Below are positions 1-13,100 of a stretch of DNA of 64,000 nt, piece by piece. The notes under the pieces are model-generated. The model was not told where the DNA came from and made no database searches. It saw nothing but the letters and a program-made list of their open reading frames with translations. Position numbers and translations under genes: made by a program. Source of the DNA: Chrysoperla carnea (taxonomy: Eukaryota; Arthropoda; Insecta; Neuroptera; Chrysopidae); NCBI RefSeq assembly GCF_905475395.1, contig NC_058339.1:76412520-76476519 (forward strand), given 5' to 3'. Each line of letters starts with the position of its first letter. The first letter of the stretch is position 1.

Positions 1-120
1 TACACCAAACTGTTAACCAATCGAAATTGGTATCAGAAGAAACATAATTTATACAAAAATAATGGTATAACTGAAAAAACCGTATCATAAAAGTATTTAA
101 AAATCAATAAAATTTCCTAT
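1..120 (+). repeat. partial fold-back element (half copy at window edge)
   Basis: The first ~120 bases closely resemble the right arm of the fold-back element at 42968-43455 (shared stretch around 'aatcgaaattggtatcag' and then the same AT-rich continuation to 'aatcaataaaatt'). The left arm would lie before base 1. It is therefore a second, cut-off copy of that element. Confidence 0.6.
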
Positions 121-1392
121 CTAATATCGTCTCTTATACTATAATGCAATGAATTGTTATTTAAAAATTAACAAACGATTTTCAATAAAGGAAAAATAAA
201 TTTTACATCCATGAGACTGCCCTTTAATATCAATTTGAGCAGCCATTTTTATTTTTTTTAATTAGAATTATTTTTGTACACTTATAATTATTAAAAACAA
301 AAAATTGTTAAGGTAGCTCAAAAGAATTAGAATTATTTATTTAAAAAAAAAAAAAAGAAAACTCTTTCAAAACGAATATTTTTTAAAATATCGTCTCCAA
401 AATCCAACACAAAGAATCATTTTTTGAGAAATTTAACTCTCAAATAGCTTCAAAAAAACAAATTTATTATTTCTGGAATATCTCCTGATATTTTGCAATT
501 TTAAGCAATATCTTATAAATTAGGCATCTAGTCGTCAAATATCCGTATCTATTGACAATTAAATCTTTTAGTTATTTCCTTCTAACTCTTATGAGCTGTT
601 ACATTGTCCCCGTTTTTTAACATAAATCAAAATTTAAAAAGAAGCTATTAAAGGTTTGTAAAGCAACATATTTTTTAAAGATTTCACAAAGCCAGTATAT
701 AAAATTTTTAGTATTTATTTCATTTTGAAAAAAATTTTCACCAATATAAAAACTAATCGTTAAAAAGCGAGCAGGAAGAGCTATGGCGGTTTATAAAGAA
801 AACATAACGGCATGGGGCATATTTTTTGGATAGCCCCTTGAAGAAATCAGAATATGGATTTAAACGATAATTTTAGGATATTTTTTATCAGTTATCGAAT
901 CAACATCGAAGTAAAGACGAATTCAAAATAAAATTCTTTGGTGTTTATTATAAAAAACAGCCGAAAACAAGTTAAAATACATTTTCAAGATTTACAACTT
1001 TCTAAACTTGATATAAAAACAAAAAAAAATCTCAAATATGTAAAACTTTACAAAAAAATAATCACAAACCTATAATAGCTTAAAAAATTTAAAGATGTTA
1101 CATGTTACGAATTTCAGAATTCTATGCGATTTTTTAAATTTTATTATGTCGTAATATTCCAAGAATTATAAAACCTATTAAATAAAATTGTATTTTTGAA
1201 GGGGAAATCCAGCCCTAGAAAACTTGTATTCATTACTTTAACTCTCATGCTGGAGACCAGACAGTTTTGACACCCCTCCCAAGTCTTGATTCGTCAAGTT
1301 TCATAAAAAATTTTGCAACGTTAGTTTAGTTCGGTTTTTTTGTTCCAAATTAAAGTTTTTACTATGAACGTGTTTCGTACGGTTTCTTAATA
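121..1392. other. AT-rich intergenic stretch, no gene seen
   Basis: Long A/T runs with no sustained coding frame and no recognisable protein. It lies downstream of the 3' end of Dcp1. Confidence 0.6.
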
Positions 1393-1850
1393 GCCCTGGA
1401 GCCCGTGGCATAAATCACTATTATTTAACGATAGGTACAACATGGACTAGGTGTGCCAGGGTTAATTTTTTATTTTTTATTGGTGTGACAGACATTTTGG
1501 TCAAGTTTTGAGTTGTCACACCGAGATGTTTCGAATTAGAACTCAAAACAAACGATTAAAAAAAAAAGTATATCCGCGAACAGAGTAAAATTTTATTGGA
1601 TTTATATATTAAAAATCGGTGTGACAGACCTTCCTGCCACAATAAGAGCTGCCACAATAATTTTCCTGAAAATAGATAAAATTTGCAATAAAATGGTCTC
1701 TTACAAATTAATTTCCACAAAAGTGCAAAATACTTGTAATTATTAAAAATGTAAAAATTTATAAAAAATATTTCTGCCAGGATAAACCCTGACACACCTA
1801 GTACATATTGTGCCTATTGTTAAATAGCATTCTAATTTAAATAGGCCCCG
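1393..1850. mobile_element. MITE-like element with long terminal inverted repeats (family B)
   Basis: A left block at 1419-1462 (core 'taggtgtgccagggtt') reappears inverted at 1785-1829 as 'aaccctgacacaccta', giving ~45-bp inverted repeats with a few mismatches. Inside is a second inverted pair around 'ggtgtgacagac'. A related copy with the same outer block ('gagcccgtg' here, 'cacgggctc' there) lies at 28785-29110 in opposite orientation. No transposase frame is visible, so this is a non-autonomous element. No clear target-site duplication was found. Confidence 0.65.
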
Positions 1851-2332
1851 CTTCTAAAGTATTCCCAACTACAAAATATTCTTGAAATTCGTAATTTTTA
1901 AAGCCAAAAAAAATCAAACTTTGATATTATGCTACAATAAATTTGGGACAACCCTGTTAAAAACGTTTCTAAATAGATGCGATAAAATATAGGGAATGAT
2001 TTTTAATATTCTTTCGTGAATGAGAAAATGAAATTTCTTTTAGAGTCGTAGATATTAACGATAAGCATATTATTTCAATCTTGGGAGAAATTTTTGTATC
2101 AAACTTAGCTTAGAACTCAGAATTGGCTAAAAATGGTCCTTTACAATTAATTCCCCTTATGCCGCATATATTCAGAAACAGTCTTGTATTATATAAAACA
2201 AAATTTTATTTCCTATTTACAAAGTTTAGAAATAATTTTTTGAAAACAAACAAAATTAACACCACATCAGTCCAGTCATATTTTTAAGTTAAAATTACAC
2301 ACCAAAAACAGGCCTAAGCCCCCAAAAACTGT
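1851..2332. other. 3' flank of Dcp1
   Basis: AT-rich sequence containing the Dcp1 3' untranslated region. Nothing coding seen. Confidence 0.5.
2205..2210 (-). terminator. Dcp1: candidate Dcp1 polyadenylation signal
   Basis: AATAAA on the minus strand about 120 bases after the Dcp1 stop codon, a usual distance for a 3' processing signal. In DNA this AT-rich the hexamer also occurs by chance. Confidence 0.45.
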
Positions 2333-3289
2333 TTATGAAACAAGTTCTGAAAACGACTTAACATAAGCTTCATGTAATTTTGTAACAAAATCTGGATCAT
2401 TTCTTAACATATAAATAAAAGCTTGATGAAATTGATTCCTAGTTAACGGTTCTGGCGGGGGATCGACCGACGATCGATTTGTAACAGCTGATGCCACTGT
2501 AGTAAACATAGTTGGTGGCATTAAAGCTGGTGCTGTTGAATTTTGTCGAATACTCGGTGTCAACGGTTGTTCCGGAGATGTTTGTAACCTTGCAACGCCA
2601 CTTTCAATTAAATTCACACTAGCTTGTACCGAATCTTCTACAGCGTCCGCTGGAGTGGCTGCCCGAACTTGTTTCTCAATATGCTCAACACTATGCGCGG
2701 GATTATTAAATATCTGTTGGAATAATGGTTCACTTTTACCGGTGCCCCCACTCGCTTTTGCAAAGAAATCCATAACACTTTGCGATGTAACATCTGGTGG
2801 GACAGGTTTTGTTGATGAATTTTTAAAATCCTCTTGCGCTTTCGTTAACATACCAAAGATATCGACACCTTGTTGAGGAGTTGACATTGTTTTTGTTTCA
2901 ATTCGTGGCACTTCCTCAATTAATTTTTCTAATAACGATGCAATTCGAACGCACTCTTCTTTATCGTAAAACCATATGCCGTAAATACGAAATCGTGAAT
3001 TTCGATATAATAAAAACGGTGCTTGTAATTGTAAATCTAATTTTTGTACAACCGGTTCAACTAAATTGTTTGTATTCAATCTATTCATAATAATTATACT
3101 GTTTTGAGGTTGTCCATTACGATTGTATACAAATAATGCACCCTCAATTTCTGTTTTTTCCCATTTATTTTCTTCACGATTAAATGAATATAATGCCACG
3201 TGCGATGCCGTATCAATAATATCTTTAACATATGGATCTACACGTTTTAAAGCCGTAACATTCATACGCAATTCTGAAATGTCAGCCAT
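2333..3289 (-). CDS. Dcp1: mRNA-decapping enzyme 1 (Dcp1), complete, single exon
   Basis: Uninterrupted 318-codon frame from ATG (3289-3287) to TAA (2335-2333). Residues ~1-128 form the EVH1/PH-like domain typical of DCP1: an N-terminal helix (MNVTALKRVDPYVKDI), then VALYSFN, EGALFVYNR, then FRIYGIWFYDKEECVRI. The middle (~130-275) is low in structure and rich in S/T/P/Q, including a short hydrophobic motif, VMDFFAKA, near residue 172, of the kind DCP1 proteins use to contact partners. The C-terminus (~283-318; RNQFHQAFIYML...FVTKLHEAYV) matches the metazoan DCP1 trimerisation domain. In the family, DCP1 activates the decapping enzyme DCP2 in cytoplasmic mRNA decay and P-bodies. The start is the only ATG that includes the whole EVH1 helix. 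No introns, frameshifts or lost segments are seen. A retrocopy is possible but nothing suggests decay. Confidence 0.95.
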   Translation of the reverse strand: MADISELRMNVTALKRVDPYVKDIIDTASHVALYSFNREENKWEKTEIEGALFVYNRNGQPQNSIIIMNRLNTNNLVEPVVQKLDLQLQAPFLLYRNSRFRIYGIWFYDKEECVRIASLLEKLIEEVPRIETKTMSTPQQGVDIFGMLTKAQEDFKNSSTKPVPPDVTSQSVMDFFAKASGGTGKSEPLFQQIFNNPAHSVEHIEKQVRAATPADAVEDSVQASVNLIESGVARLQTSPEQPLTPSIRQNSTAPALMPPTMFTTVASAVTNRSSVDPPPEPLTRNQFHQAFIYMLRNDPDFVTKLHEAYVKSFSELVS

Positions 3290-3590
3290 TTCGATACTTT
3301 GTCAGCTGTGAAGTTATATACATCAACTCAAACTCAAAACAGATAACAGTTAACACCAACTGTTTGTAAACATCACTAACCTAGTAGTTTTTAATGCAAA
3401 AAATTATTCTCCAATTTTATTTAATTAATTTTGTCTTCGAATAACGTTAACTTTTATTTATTTGGCTCACTTTTGAAAAAAAAAAATTAATTTTTTGTTA
3501 TTTCCAAAGATTGATGAATTCTCAATTCACTCCTCTCATTGCTCATAACCATGAAGAAGTGTATCAATTATCAAAATAACGGATTTATTT
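3290..3590. other. Dcp1 5' flank / putative promoter region
   Basis: AT-rich upstream sequence. The core promoter should lie here, but no unambiguous TATA or initiator element can be picked out. Confidence 0.35.
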
Positions 3591-3595
3591 TGAAA

Positions 3596-3900
3596 CTAGC
3601 TGTGAACTACCCGCTTCGCTAGGCAACTTAAAAAATTTTAAATACAAAGATTATTGTCAGAGAATATATCATTACTGATATAGTCTCTTTTATTGTGTTA
3701 TAACCATCCTTCACTTCTTCATGCCGTCACTATCCTCCTTTTGTTCACAATTTCGTCGATTTTATTATTTTGGCGCGGAACTATAATTTTATGGGTTCAT
3801 AGAAATAGATGAGAAGTATCTAGTAAATTTTATAAAATTTGATAAATGCCCGATAGAAGAGTTCTGTCGACGGAAGTGAAAACTTAAAACTTTGGAATAA
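3596..3900 (-). mobile_element. Helitron-like fragment, minus strand (family 2)
   Basis: Read on the minus strand the segment ends in GCGAAGCGGGTAG...CAGCTAG followed by T, which fits the CTRR-T 3' terminus of Helitrons. Part of the body (around 3788-3830, 'gatgagaagtatct') matches, in inverted orientation, the element ending at 44329. No coding frame. Confidence 0.4.
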
Positions 3901-3924
3901 CTGCGTAACGACCGGGCCTTTGGC

Positions 3925-4050
3925 CTGCCTGGAGATTCGGTGTGTGGAGTGAAGCTCGCTGCGCTCGCATATAGCTGTAATAAAAACCTACTCGCAATAC
4001 CTGAATAATAATAAATAATGCCTCAATACTATTAAAATAAAAGTTCCTAT
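3925..4050 (+). repeat. dispersed repeat shared with 51820-51925
   Basis: Both places carry 'ctgcg-ctcgcatatagctgtaataaa' type sequence followed by 'acaatac...cctcaatactatt'. It looks like an old short element. The type is unknown. Confidence 0.5.
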
Positions 4051-4254
4051 TACGGAAATAACTTAATTTACATTTACACTAGTTATTTAAAAACCTAAAT
4101 ATATTAGTATTCAACCACTCTTATTGACCAAAATAAACAATTGACCCTGAACCAACCATGTGTTACGATTTTCAGTTGCGATTTGAGGAAATTATGATAG
4201 AGAAAAAAATAATTTCGTTCATGTTACAGTCTGTGGCATCGTAGCGCCTAAACG

Positions 4255-4515
4255 GATGGATTTTGTTTGGTTGGAAAGGTAATTTAATGAAGAATGTTCT
4301 TAGCTATGTTTCAAGTGCCAGTTTAGGATTCTGTACCCGGAACAACTACAAAATAGATCATAATCCTCAAAATCGGTTCAGTTTGGAGAAGGCTCTAAAA
4401 AAATGGTAATTAATGGAGAGTGTTCTTAGATATGTTTAAAGTGCGAGTTTAGAGTTCCGTACCCGAAAAATTCGTCGGGGGTTTTTTAAATTTTGTAAAT
4501 TTCACTTGTTTTCTG
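4255..4515 (+). repeat. dispersed repeat shared with 41170-41390 (family C)
   Basis: Contains 'agctatgtttcaa', 'agtttaggattctgtac', 'ggaacaacta' and 'cctcaaaatcgg' in the same order as the second locus. In this copy the first part is partly repeated in tandem. No coding potential. Confidence 0.6.
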
Positions 4516-5580
4516 TTCGTTTTGGTTTGGAGGACGATGAAGAAATTTTTGTTGGTTGTTAGAGACAAATGACTGACATCAGACTTTTTTGAGGTATTGT
4601 ATTATCGATCTACATTTACTTAAAAATTTTATAATGTTAGGATTGCCATCTTTTAAAATAAAACAAACAATGAGATAAGTGTATATAGACAATTAGTATA
4701 CTTTATTTTGTACTTAAAAGAATTGTTACTTAAAATGACTAGCTTATTCAAAAAAAAAATATACACCTATAAAAATAAAATAACAACTGATTAATAATCA
4801 AAATTTAAATACTGATACTTTTAATAATCAATCACTGCATTTTAACTAAACACTTTTTATAAATAATTATTGTATATGGTGTATCATATAAAACGTTTTG
4901 AATTTCTAATCAAAGAAACAGTTATTGATTTAAAAAATAAGAGTCGAGATACGATAAGGTACTTAAGGTAGTAGCTCCGCGGTTGCAAAAACTACGTTAA
5001 GATATTGGAGGGCCTCAAAATACAAAAAAATTAAGACCTAAAGATGTATTTGCTATTCAGGGAGGCAGCTTTTAGCATACCTTGTGGGGATGCATTATGA
5101 CGTTTTAAATGATACACTCCCATTACGTATAATACTTTTAAATTGAACAATCTTTACTTACTACCTCTTATAATAATACCACCATTTTGATTTTTATAAA
5201 ATTATAACAAAATTAGTAACTTTTTTTTTATTATTATTTGTTATGTTTAGTATATGACAATAATCTTAAGAACTCATGACGATTTTGATTCGCTCAGAGT
5301 TGGGTACAATTTGTAATCAAATTTATGAAGTCGATTTTCATTTGTAACAATTTAAGATTGTTCTATGCTAGAATTAAAATCGTCATAAGCACTTTAGACC
5401 ACAACAGATATGTCTTTTATAAGGATATTCCATTATTGCTACTACATGAACATTTATTTATTAAAATAATTTAGTGAGCCTTTACTTTATTAGTAATTTA
5501 TTAATTACATAAATCAGTGTCAGTGAATAAATTTTTTCTATCGCTTTGAGATTATGTTAGAGTTAAGGTATATTTTCATT
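4516..5580. other. AT-rich intergenic stretch, no gene seen
   Basis: No sustained frame or recognisable repeat pair was noticed here. Confidence 0.5.
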
Positions 5581-5587
5581 CTAGCGC

Positions 5588-6017
5588 TTGACGCTGAGTT
5601 TGAGCGTCAAATTAAGTCACGTTGTTCAGTTTAGGCCGTGCTGTCACTTGTAAAAAAACTTAGCGTCACATCAAGCTCAACATAGTTTATCCTTTTTTCT
5701 CAGCATTGATTTTGACAGTTGAGGCTAAATAAATTTATATTCAACTATCGAATAGATATAACAATTTAAAATTGTTGGCTCTAATAAATCTACAATTGAT
5801 AATCACATGCACCAACCATTATGGATATAGTTGTTTATTTATCATTACCTTGTATTTTATAAGAAAAAGAGGATAGGAAATTACTTTTAGTATGCGATAT
5901 ATCGACTTTCGATATTAATAAACTTTTTTGTCGCTCATTTTTACAATTTGACGCAAACGCAACAATTTTTTTTTCAGCTTGGTGGAACCATAATTTGACG
6001 CTCAAAGCCAGCGTCAA
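5588..6017. mobile_element. MITE with ~27-bp terminal inverted repeats
   Basis: The left end 5588-5614 (ttgacgctgagtttgagcg...) is repeated inverted at 5991-6017 (...cgctcaaagccagcgtcaa) with two mismatches. The termini themselves contain a smaller inverted motif (gacgct/agcgtc). Size 430 bp, AT-rich interior, no transposase. No target duplication could be assigned, so the superfamily is open. Confidence 0.7.
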
Positions 6018-7025
6018 ACATCGTCATGAGGTTACATCCTTAAAAAAACAATTACGCCATTTTAACCACTTCAAAGTTACATTCCACATTAATTAGTGAA
6101 ATTTTTCGGGAGGGTATTTAACTTCTACTATTAGATTAAAAATGGTGTCATTTTTCAAATTCCCATTATAAGAACTTTAAAGTTTATTGATCTATAGGTC
6201 TGGATTTAAATCATTTGAACTTCAAAAATCGATGTTTTGCGCATAATATAGAATATTGCTATCTTACTAAAATAATATTACACTTAAGATATCAAAAATA
6301 TAAATGTAAACGAACTTTATGCAAGCTGGGACTGTAAAAATTATACTAATAATTGACCAAAATTTTTGTTTCAATTGTTCATATTTTAACACTGACACTG
6401 ACACATAGACTTGTACAAAATAGACTAATAATTAAGTTTTACATTCGAGATTGCATAGTCATAATGTCTAGCCAAGTAAATCATTTTTATCAAATTAACT
6501 TGATTCAAGATCAAATAGCAGTTTTTTTTTGTCTAAATATATTTTTTCACCATAGAAACAAAATAACAAAAATTGAAAATTATTATTATGTCAAATATTT
6601 TTTTTAGCTTTTGACAGTTAAAAATGTCATTTTTTTGAAATTTTTAAATAAATATTTAGATAATTAAAAAAAACAATAAGAGTGTAAAACTTCTGAACAG
6701 GTTGTTTATCGAAGATGTGGGTTCTTATTAATAATGATAGATAGAGTGTCTATTAGCTAGAAAGACCAATACCAATATTCATTGACTATACAACTTGTTT
6801 AATGCGTCACGAATTTCGAAAATTGGAAGAAAAATGAAAGATTGTCCTTTTTGTATTTATTTAGTAGCATATTCGTTTATTGCATGACGCTATTATCCAA
6901 CATTTCGATGTTTAAATATTCTGCATAAAGTTAGCAGTCTATATTTTACATACAAGTCTATGCATTGATATTAGTTACATACATTTTGCTAGAAGCATCA
7001 AATAATGATTCTAAATAAAAATGAG
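6018..7025. other. intergenic DNA including Pde2 3' UTR and a weak dispersed repeat
   Basis: No gene. 6465-6530 resembles 8512-8575 ('aaatcatttttatc' followed by 'aagatcaaat'). A minus-strand AATAAA at 6861-6856, ~165 bases beyond the Pde2 stop, is a candidate polyadenylation signal. Confidence 0.45.
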
Positions 7026-7194
7026 TTATTTACTATCATTTTGTTTACAAATTTCATCGACTTGTGGCGATTTCAATACTTCTAATGGATTAGATTGATT
7101 TTCAAATAATGGTTTGATTAGTTCCCAATTATTACGATTTTGTATTGCTTGATCCACTAAAATTTGCGCATTTGGAAATAATTTTGCGAGTAAA
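7026..7194 (-). CDS. Pde2: Pde2 exon 12 (C-terminus, stop)
   Basis: [20 protein letters not shown], then [10 protein letters not shown], ending in a short polar tail QNDSK and TAA. The acceptor is TTTTTAG before the T that completes the split Ser. Confidence 0.9.
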
Positions 7195-10100
7195 CTAAAA
7201 ATTAAAGATATTGAATTAGATAAGATTTTTTGCTTCATCCATGGCTTTAATAGATTTGATGTCTTGTGCATTTAAATGTTTCGTAGTTTTGCTCAACAAG
7301 TTCTCTGAGGCCTTTTAACTACCCATTAAGCGCATGCGTCTCCACCATTGTTTCGGACAGACAGTAATAAGTTGAACAAAGATATAAGATATTTGTTATT
7401 TATTTTATCACATTAGTTTTTTGACATACTGTCCGAAAAAAGTAATCAATTTTTAAAATAAAAGGTATATTCAAAGAACTTGTTGATCCTTGTGACAAGA
7501 CATAATTGAAAACAAACCTATAAACTGGAATAATAATTGAATTAATAAATTGTATTTGAAGATCTGGTATTGAAGCCTTTTCCCTATCCATCTGTTCGGA
7601 TGGATTTTTACCCATTGATTTTTCTAAATCGCCTTGTGAAAAGAACTCTTCATATATGAGTACAGCCGTATTTCTCGTTACAGACCAAACCTGAAAAGAA
7701 AGTATAAATTTCAGAAAGGTTAAATTTTATGAAGAATGGAATTCTAAAAATTAATTTCCTTACCTTTGTTTGCTCACATAAATCACAGCATGTCATTAGA
7801 AGACTTAATAATAATAATCTTTGTTGAGTATTTTCAGGATTAAAGCCACTCTGAAAGAAATTTTAAAACATATTATTTATAGCAAGATTTGCTTGTTGTA
7901 TTTATAGATTGAAATGAGGCAGGTGTGTATTTAGGGCATTCGATCTTTGTCTTTATTGGTCTTGTCAAGCGAATAAAGAGGGCTAATACGTCAATTTGAG
8001 CCATTGCCCACATCCTTCCGGGTTGATTTTCAGAAAAAATATAACTTTCAGTAACTTAAAAATATAAAAATACTTACACAAAGCGTAGCTTCTTGTTTTG
8101 TATACTGTCGCATATGCTGAGCTAAATCCGTTGACAATATATTTAATTTTAATAAATCTAAAAATTTACTGTATTCATGACCTTGTAAACCGTCTAAAAT
8201 GTTGCATCCCTAAAATTGAAATGTTGGATAAAGCTTATGGTTCGGAAGCAAGTGAAAAATTTCATATCATGTTAAATTATCGATCTCTGATAAACCGGAA
8301 GGCGTCGATTTGTTTATGAATAAGTCATTGCGTATTTTGTAACGTACCGATTGCTAGGATCGAATCTACCAAACGTAATTGTTATGTCAAAATTGTTTCA
8401 AAATTTGATTTGCATTTTCTGGTTTGAGGTACCGTTAGATCATTTTATTTTTATTTTTTATTGGATTTTTCAATTAAACAATTGTTTTTTGTCCACCAAA
8501 TTTGTTTTGCGTCGGGTCAAGCAAATCATTTTTATCGAATTCATTTGATTTAAGATCAAATATCAGTTTTCTTATCAAAATAATGTAGTCCACAGGACTG
8601 TACCCTTTTTTATAAATGATGAATACATACTTGAAACTTCGTGAGTAGTTTTCTTTTGGTTAGTCTACCAAACTTGTTCTCTACGACTTTTTTCGAAAGT
8701 GCTGCGTTTTCAAATGAGCTTGATAACTTCATATTTAAGCTATCGGTCTGAAAAAAGGTAGCGAGGAATTCGTCGGACACTATGACCATTTGATAAGCTA
8801 TATATGGTCAAACAAATTTCCCGTTGCGTGGGTTTCTATTTAAAACTTCAGTATCTTTTAGCTGGAATATCCAATACCTTCCGTTGGAGGTCGATAACCT
8901 TAACAATATATTGCATGAAATTCAATCACTAGCTCCCCAAGTATAGAACTCACGTCAAAAAATAATTTTTGAATTACCTCCGTATTTAATATACATATTG
9001 CTTGTGATAAATGATGCCGTTCCATAACTGAACCTTCACTACTATACAAACTAGCTAACACACTTTCAGATTTCTGTTGGAATGAATTATTAGTGCCTCT
9101 ATGATCTAAATCATGACACAGGCATGACGTTATTAATGCAAGTCCTTCTATATTCCTAAATTTTTTTTTGTGTATTAGGTATAATTTATTATTTTAATAT
9201 TACTAAATTGGATCATTTATAAAAGATGAAACAAATGATTTGAAATGTTCTTTTACAGGTCTTAGAACTAGAGATCGACTCATTGAAGATATTTCAACGA
9301 TATTCACATTAAGGTATTTTAAACCACATGATACTAAGTCATTTTGCAAGAAATATTCCAATGAGCTATAAATGTTAAACGTTGTCGATATTTAACTCCT
9401 GAAGGGTGGGAATCCATTCTATTTAGAAAATGTTTAGGAATATTTTTAGTTCGCGTTTCTACTACCGAAAGTAACATTGGGATGTTCTGAGCCTTGGAGA
9501 CTACATAAGGGGAGCTGTCAAAAATAAGATGTCAGTAGTGTTCTTTTTGCATCGGATAATGGAGTGAGTGTAAGGCGCGAGTTTAATTTTAAAAATATGA
9601 CGCATTTATGTTGTATTTCGTTCATATGTGTTTGTATTTATTTCGTGCAATGTACTTCGGTGCAAAAGAAACACTATCGACGCTATAACTTCTGCTATTT
9701 CGTTGAAAAATTTTTTCAATTCTTCCGTAAGGGTTAAATGTACTTTTGTAGTGCCCAAGATTTAAGCCCAAATGAATGTAATTGACCGTTTAGCGTAGCG
9801 TTGGTATAATATTTTTCTTTCTAATATGTCGCACTCTCTCTCGCTCCGATAGAAATATCTTAAATTGAATCATTTTCTAAGACTTATCACGTAAGGGGTT
9901 TTATGCAATACATACTTGCGCATGCGTTTCATAAAATTTTTTCTAATGAATAGAACAAACAAATTTTTCATTATATGCCAATTTTACTCTCAAAAATGAA
10001 GTAAAATGATATTTTTCAGAATTTCAAATCATTGTTTCTTCTTTAACATTTACAAAAGGCCTCGTGCAAGCTTAAAATAGTGCGACTTTTCATAGTAAAT

Positions 10101-13100
10101 TTTAATTATTCTTTGTTTGATTAATGCCATGAAAATAATTATTAAAAAAATTGATACGAAGTATTTAGTTTCTTTTTTTAAGTAAAAACATATATCCGTT
10201 TCAGTTGTAAGTCAAGGAATTAAAATCTATTACACTACTGGTATGGAAGTTACCTCCGCGGTCCACAGGAGTCCCGAACGGTACACATAAAAATCATTCT
10301 TTGTATTAAATACATTCCCCAAACTTAATTCCCTTTGACATTATTGCAATTTTTAGCTGCCTAAAAGTATTTAGCTTCTAGGCTCCTCATTTCCACTGGG
10401 CATTTGTCAAAGGCTTCGCGGTCCACAGGAGTCCCGAACGGTACACATAAAAATCATTCTTTGTATTAAATACATTCCCCAAACTTATGAAGTATTAGTA
10501 TTATGCTTCTTTTATCGGTTTTATATAATTGAATTGGGTTCAATTGAACATTGAAAGAAATGAATTCGCCTAGGGTAAACTAAATGCTAATATATTTATT
10601 TCGTGATAGAAAAATGAAATATTTTTTTAACACATCAATTTTTTCATTCATTCTTACTATGAAGGATAAAGATAAGGAGAACTATCTTAAATAGCAGTTA
10701 AAAAAAAAAAAATGTCTAAAATAACAGTTCTAAAACGGACTAGAATGGCGCTTGTGTAGCAAAAGGAGTTTGCTATTAATTTCTCAATCCTTCTCTAACA
10801 ACTTGTTTAGATCTTTATCTTGCTCTTATTTCTTTGAATACTTCTTTTAAAACTTTCACTTTTGCTACAGCAACGCCACCCTTATTTGCTGCTTTTCGAT
10901 GGACACATTTTATATACATAGTTCTTATATCTTCTACCGTCTATAACTTTTACACAAAGAGTGAGCCTGCCTCTTTTCTATATGTCAGTAATGACTTTTC
11001 TATGTCTATGTGGGGGCATAGAAAAAGGAGTGTGTTATCGATCTAATTGGCAAATGAAATTTTACAAAAAAAGGAGGCTCGTGTTATTTATGCGCAAAGG
11101 ATCCGTAAAAGGTTAAAAACGGCCTTGACTTTGACATTACAGCGATTTTTAGGTGCCTAAAAATGTTTAGTTTTAACATCTTGCTCGAAACGCTTTGCAA
11201 TTAAAAAAAAAATTGTCAGGATACCTACGTTAAATATTTATTCTGTATTAAATCAAAATTAATAATTGCTAAATATGCAAAATGTGTAACAGTGAATGCA
11301 TGCCACCAATTATGATACGGTGTATCACGATATCCTTTTTGTACATGCAATATAAATCGTATTAATATCTCTTTTTTTATATGAAATGTTTCAATGAAAC
11401 CAAGTGTTTCATACATTTTTAATACATAACATATTGTTTCATCATCGGGAATTTCACGTGGTGAAAAGCATAGTGTATTAAAATCTGTATGCGCATGGTC
11501 ATTTTTACAATTTAATACTCTTTTTATATCACTGTTACTAACCTAGAATAGAAAAACAGTTACGTTATTGGAGGGTTACTAATTTTTTTAAATAATTGAT
11601 TTGAAGACATTGACATAAAATTCCAAACTTCGTTACGGTGCCTCTTAAATAAGTCGAATTACGGAATCCTTCATCCATACTCTCGCGGAGTATCCTCACC
11701 AAAGTTAACTGAAGTGGAGTGTTGCCTTTGAATGGTCTATAAAATACTACCTTTTTAGCAAAGTAGGGCAAGGCAAGGTGAGGACATGCAAGACACCACA
11801 GACATAAATGAATGGAAAATGCCCACAGCGCTCGAAAATAACTAGCTTGTAACAAATAAAATAACGCCTGTAAATAAACTATTTTCATTATCCTTTGATT
11901 TCTCCCTGATAACGAACGCTGATACTGTAAACAATTATTTACCTACAGCAAGTAAAATAACGCCTGTAACATAATCTTTTAATCTTCCTTCGATTACGCC
12001 CCGATGACCAGCGCTGTGACTATTTTCCTTTCAATAAATACTTATTATGAATACTGAAACTAAAATGGTTTGAAATTTTGAGTCAGTGCTTTCCAGTTTA
12101 TATAATGAAACTCATTTCATTTGCATTTTTAGAAAATAAATAGATACCTAGATCCTAGATCTTAATTGATTTATTACTCCTATTTCAAATGGATACATTT
12201 CAGAGGAGCTTTTATCAGATTGAAAGCCATTATAATACATAAAAGGAGCACCGCCGATAGATCCTTAGCACCAAGACTAAGGGGTCCTATGTGTCCTTCC
12301 TGAGATGGATCTAAGCTTACGGGCCCAAACGTTCTAAACCTAATGCCCTACGGGTTATAACATGTATGGAGGTTTCATTCTCTTCGATACAAATGAAGGT
12401 AGTATTTCAATCGACAGTGTCCTGTTAAGAGTCCCTCCACCCTTCTCAAATGTACTCTAGTGAGTTCCAAGCGAACACAGTCGAATGGCCTACTTGTGGT
12501 TATGCACAATTTGGCCTGTCTTGCCCTGCGAAATGTCCCAGTAATCAAGATATTGAAAACCATATGCAGAGTTTTTATTCTATTGAAAACGTTGATAAAA
12601 AAAATTCAAATTCACGACTTGAAAAGATTCTAAATCTGCAAATGAAATAAGACTTATAAATCTTTCTTTTCACCTTCATGTGATAAATCATTAATTCATT
12701 TGACAATTTACTACGCGCTTGAGCGTCTTGTATTTTCTTATACACTAAACTATGCATTAGTGAGATGCCACAATAAATACTAAACGCTAGTGCAACTTCT
12801 TCATCGAATACATCAAAATAAAGGCCATCAGTTTTATTACAAAGTTGAGCAACACCTAGAAAAAATATTATTAATAAAAAAAAGAAAGCATTGAATTTAA
12901 AAAGAATCTAATAGTGAAACAGAAAAATCGCTCTTTGGAAGTGATTTTTAACAATATCTTAAAAATTACGCTTCCAATCATTATTTCTCGGTTCGATTTC
13001 AGGCAATTTCTTAGAAAATACTTGTTTAATGGTCAAATAAACTGAATTTGGTTCCTAAAATACAATAATTGTGTTCATTTAACGATTAGAAGAGTATTTT

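Noticed and set aside
7400-7517. Extension of Pde2 exon 11 to the stop at 7400
   Set aside because: The catalytic domain continues only if splicing occurs at 7518 ([12 protein letters not shown]). The read-through peptide is not conserved, though it could be a retained-intron isoform.
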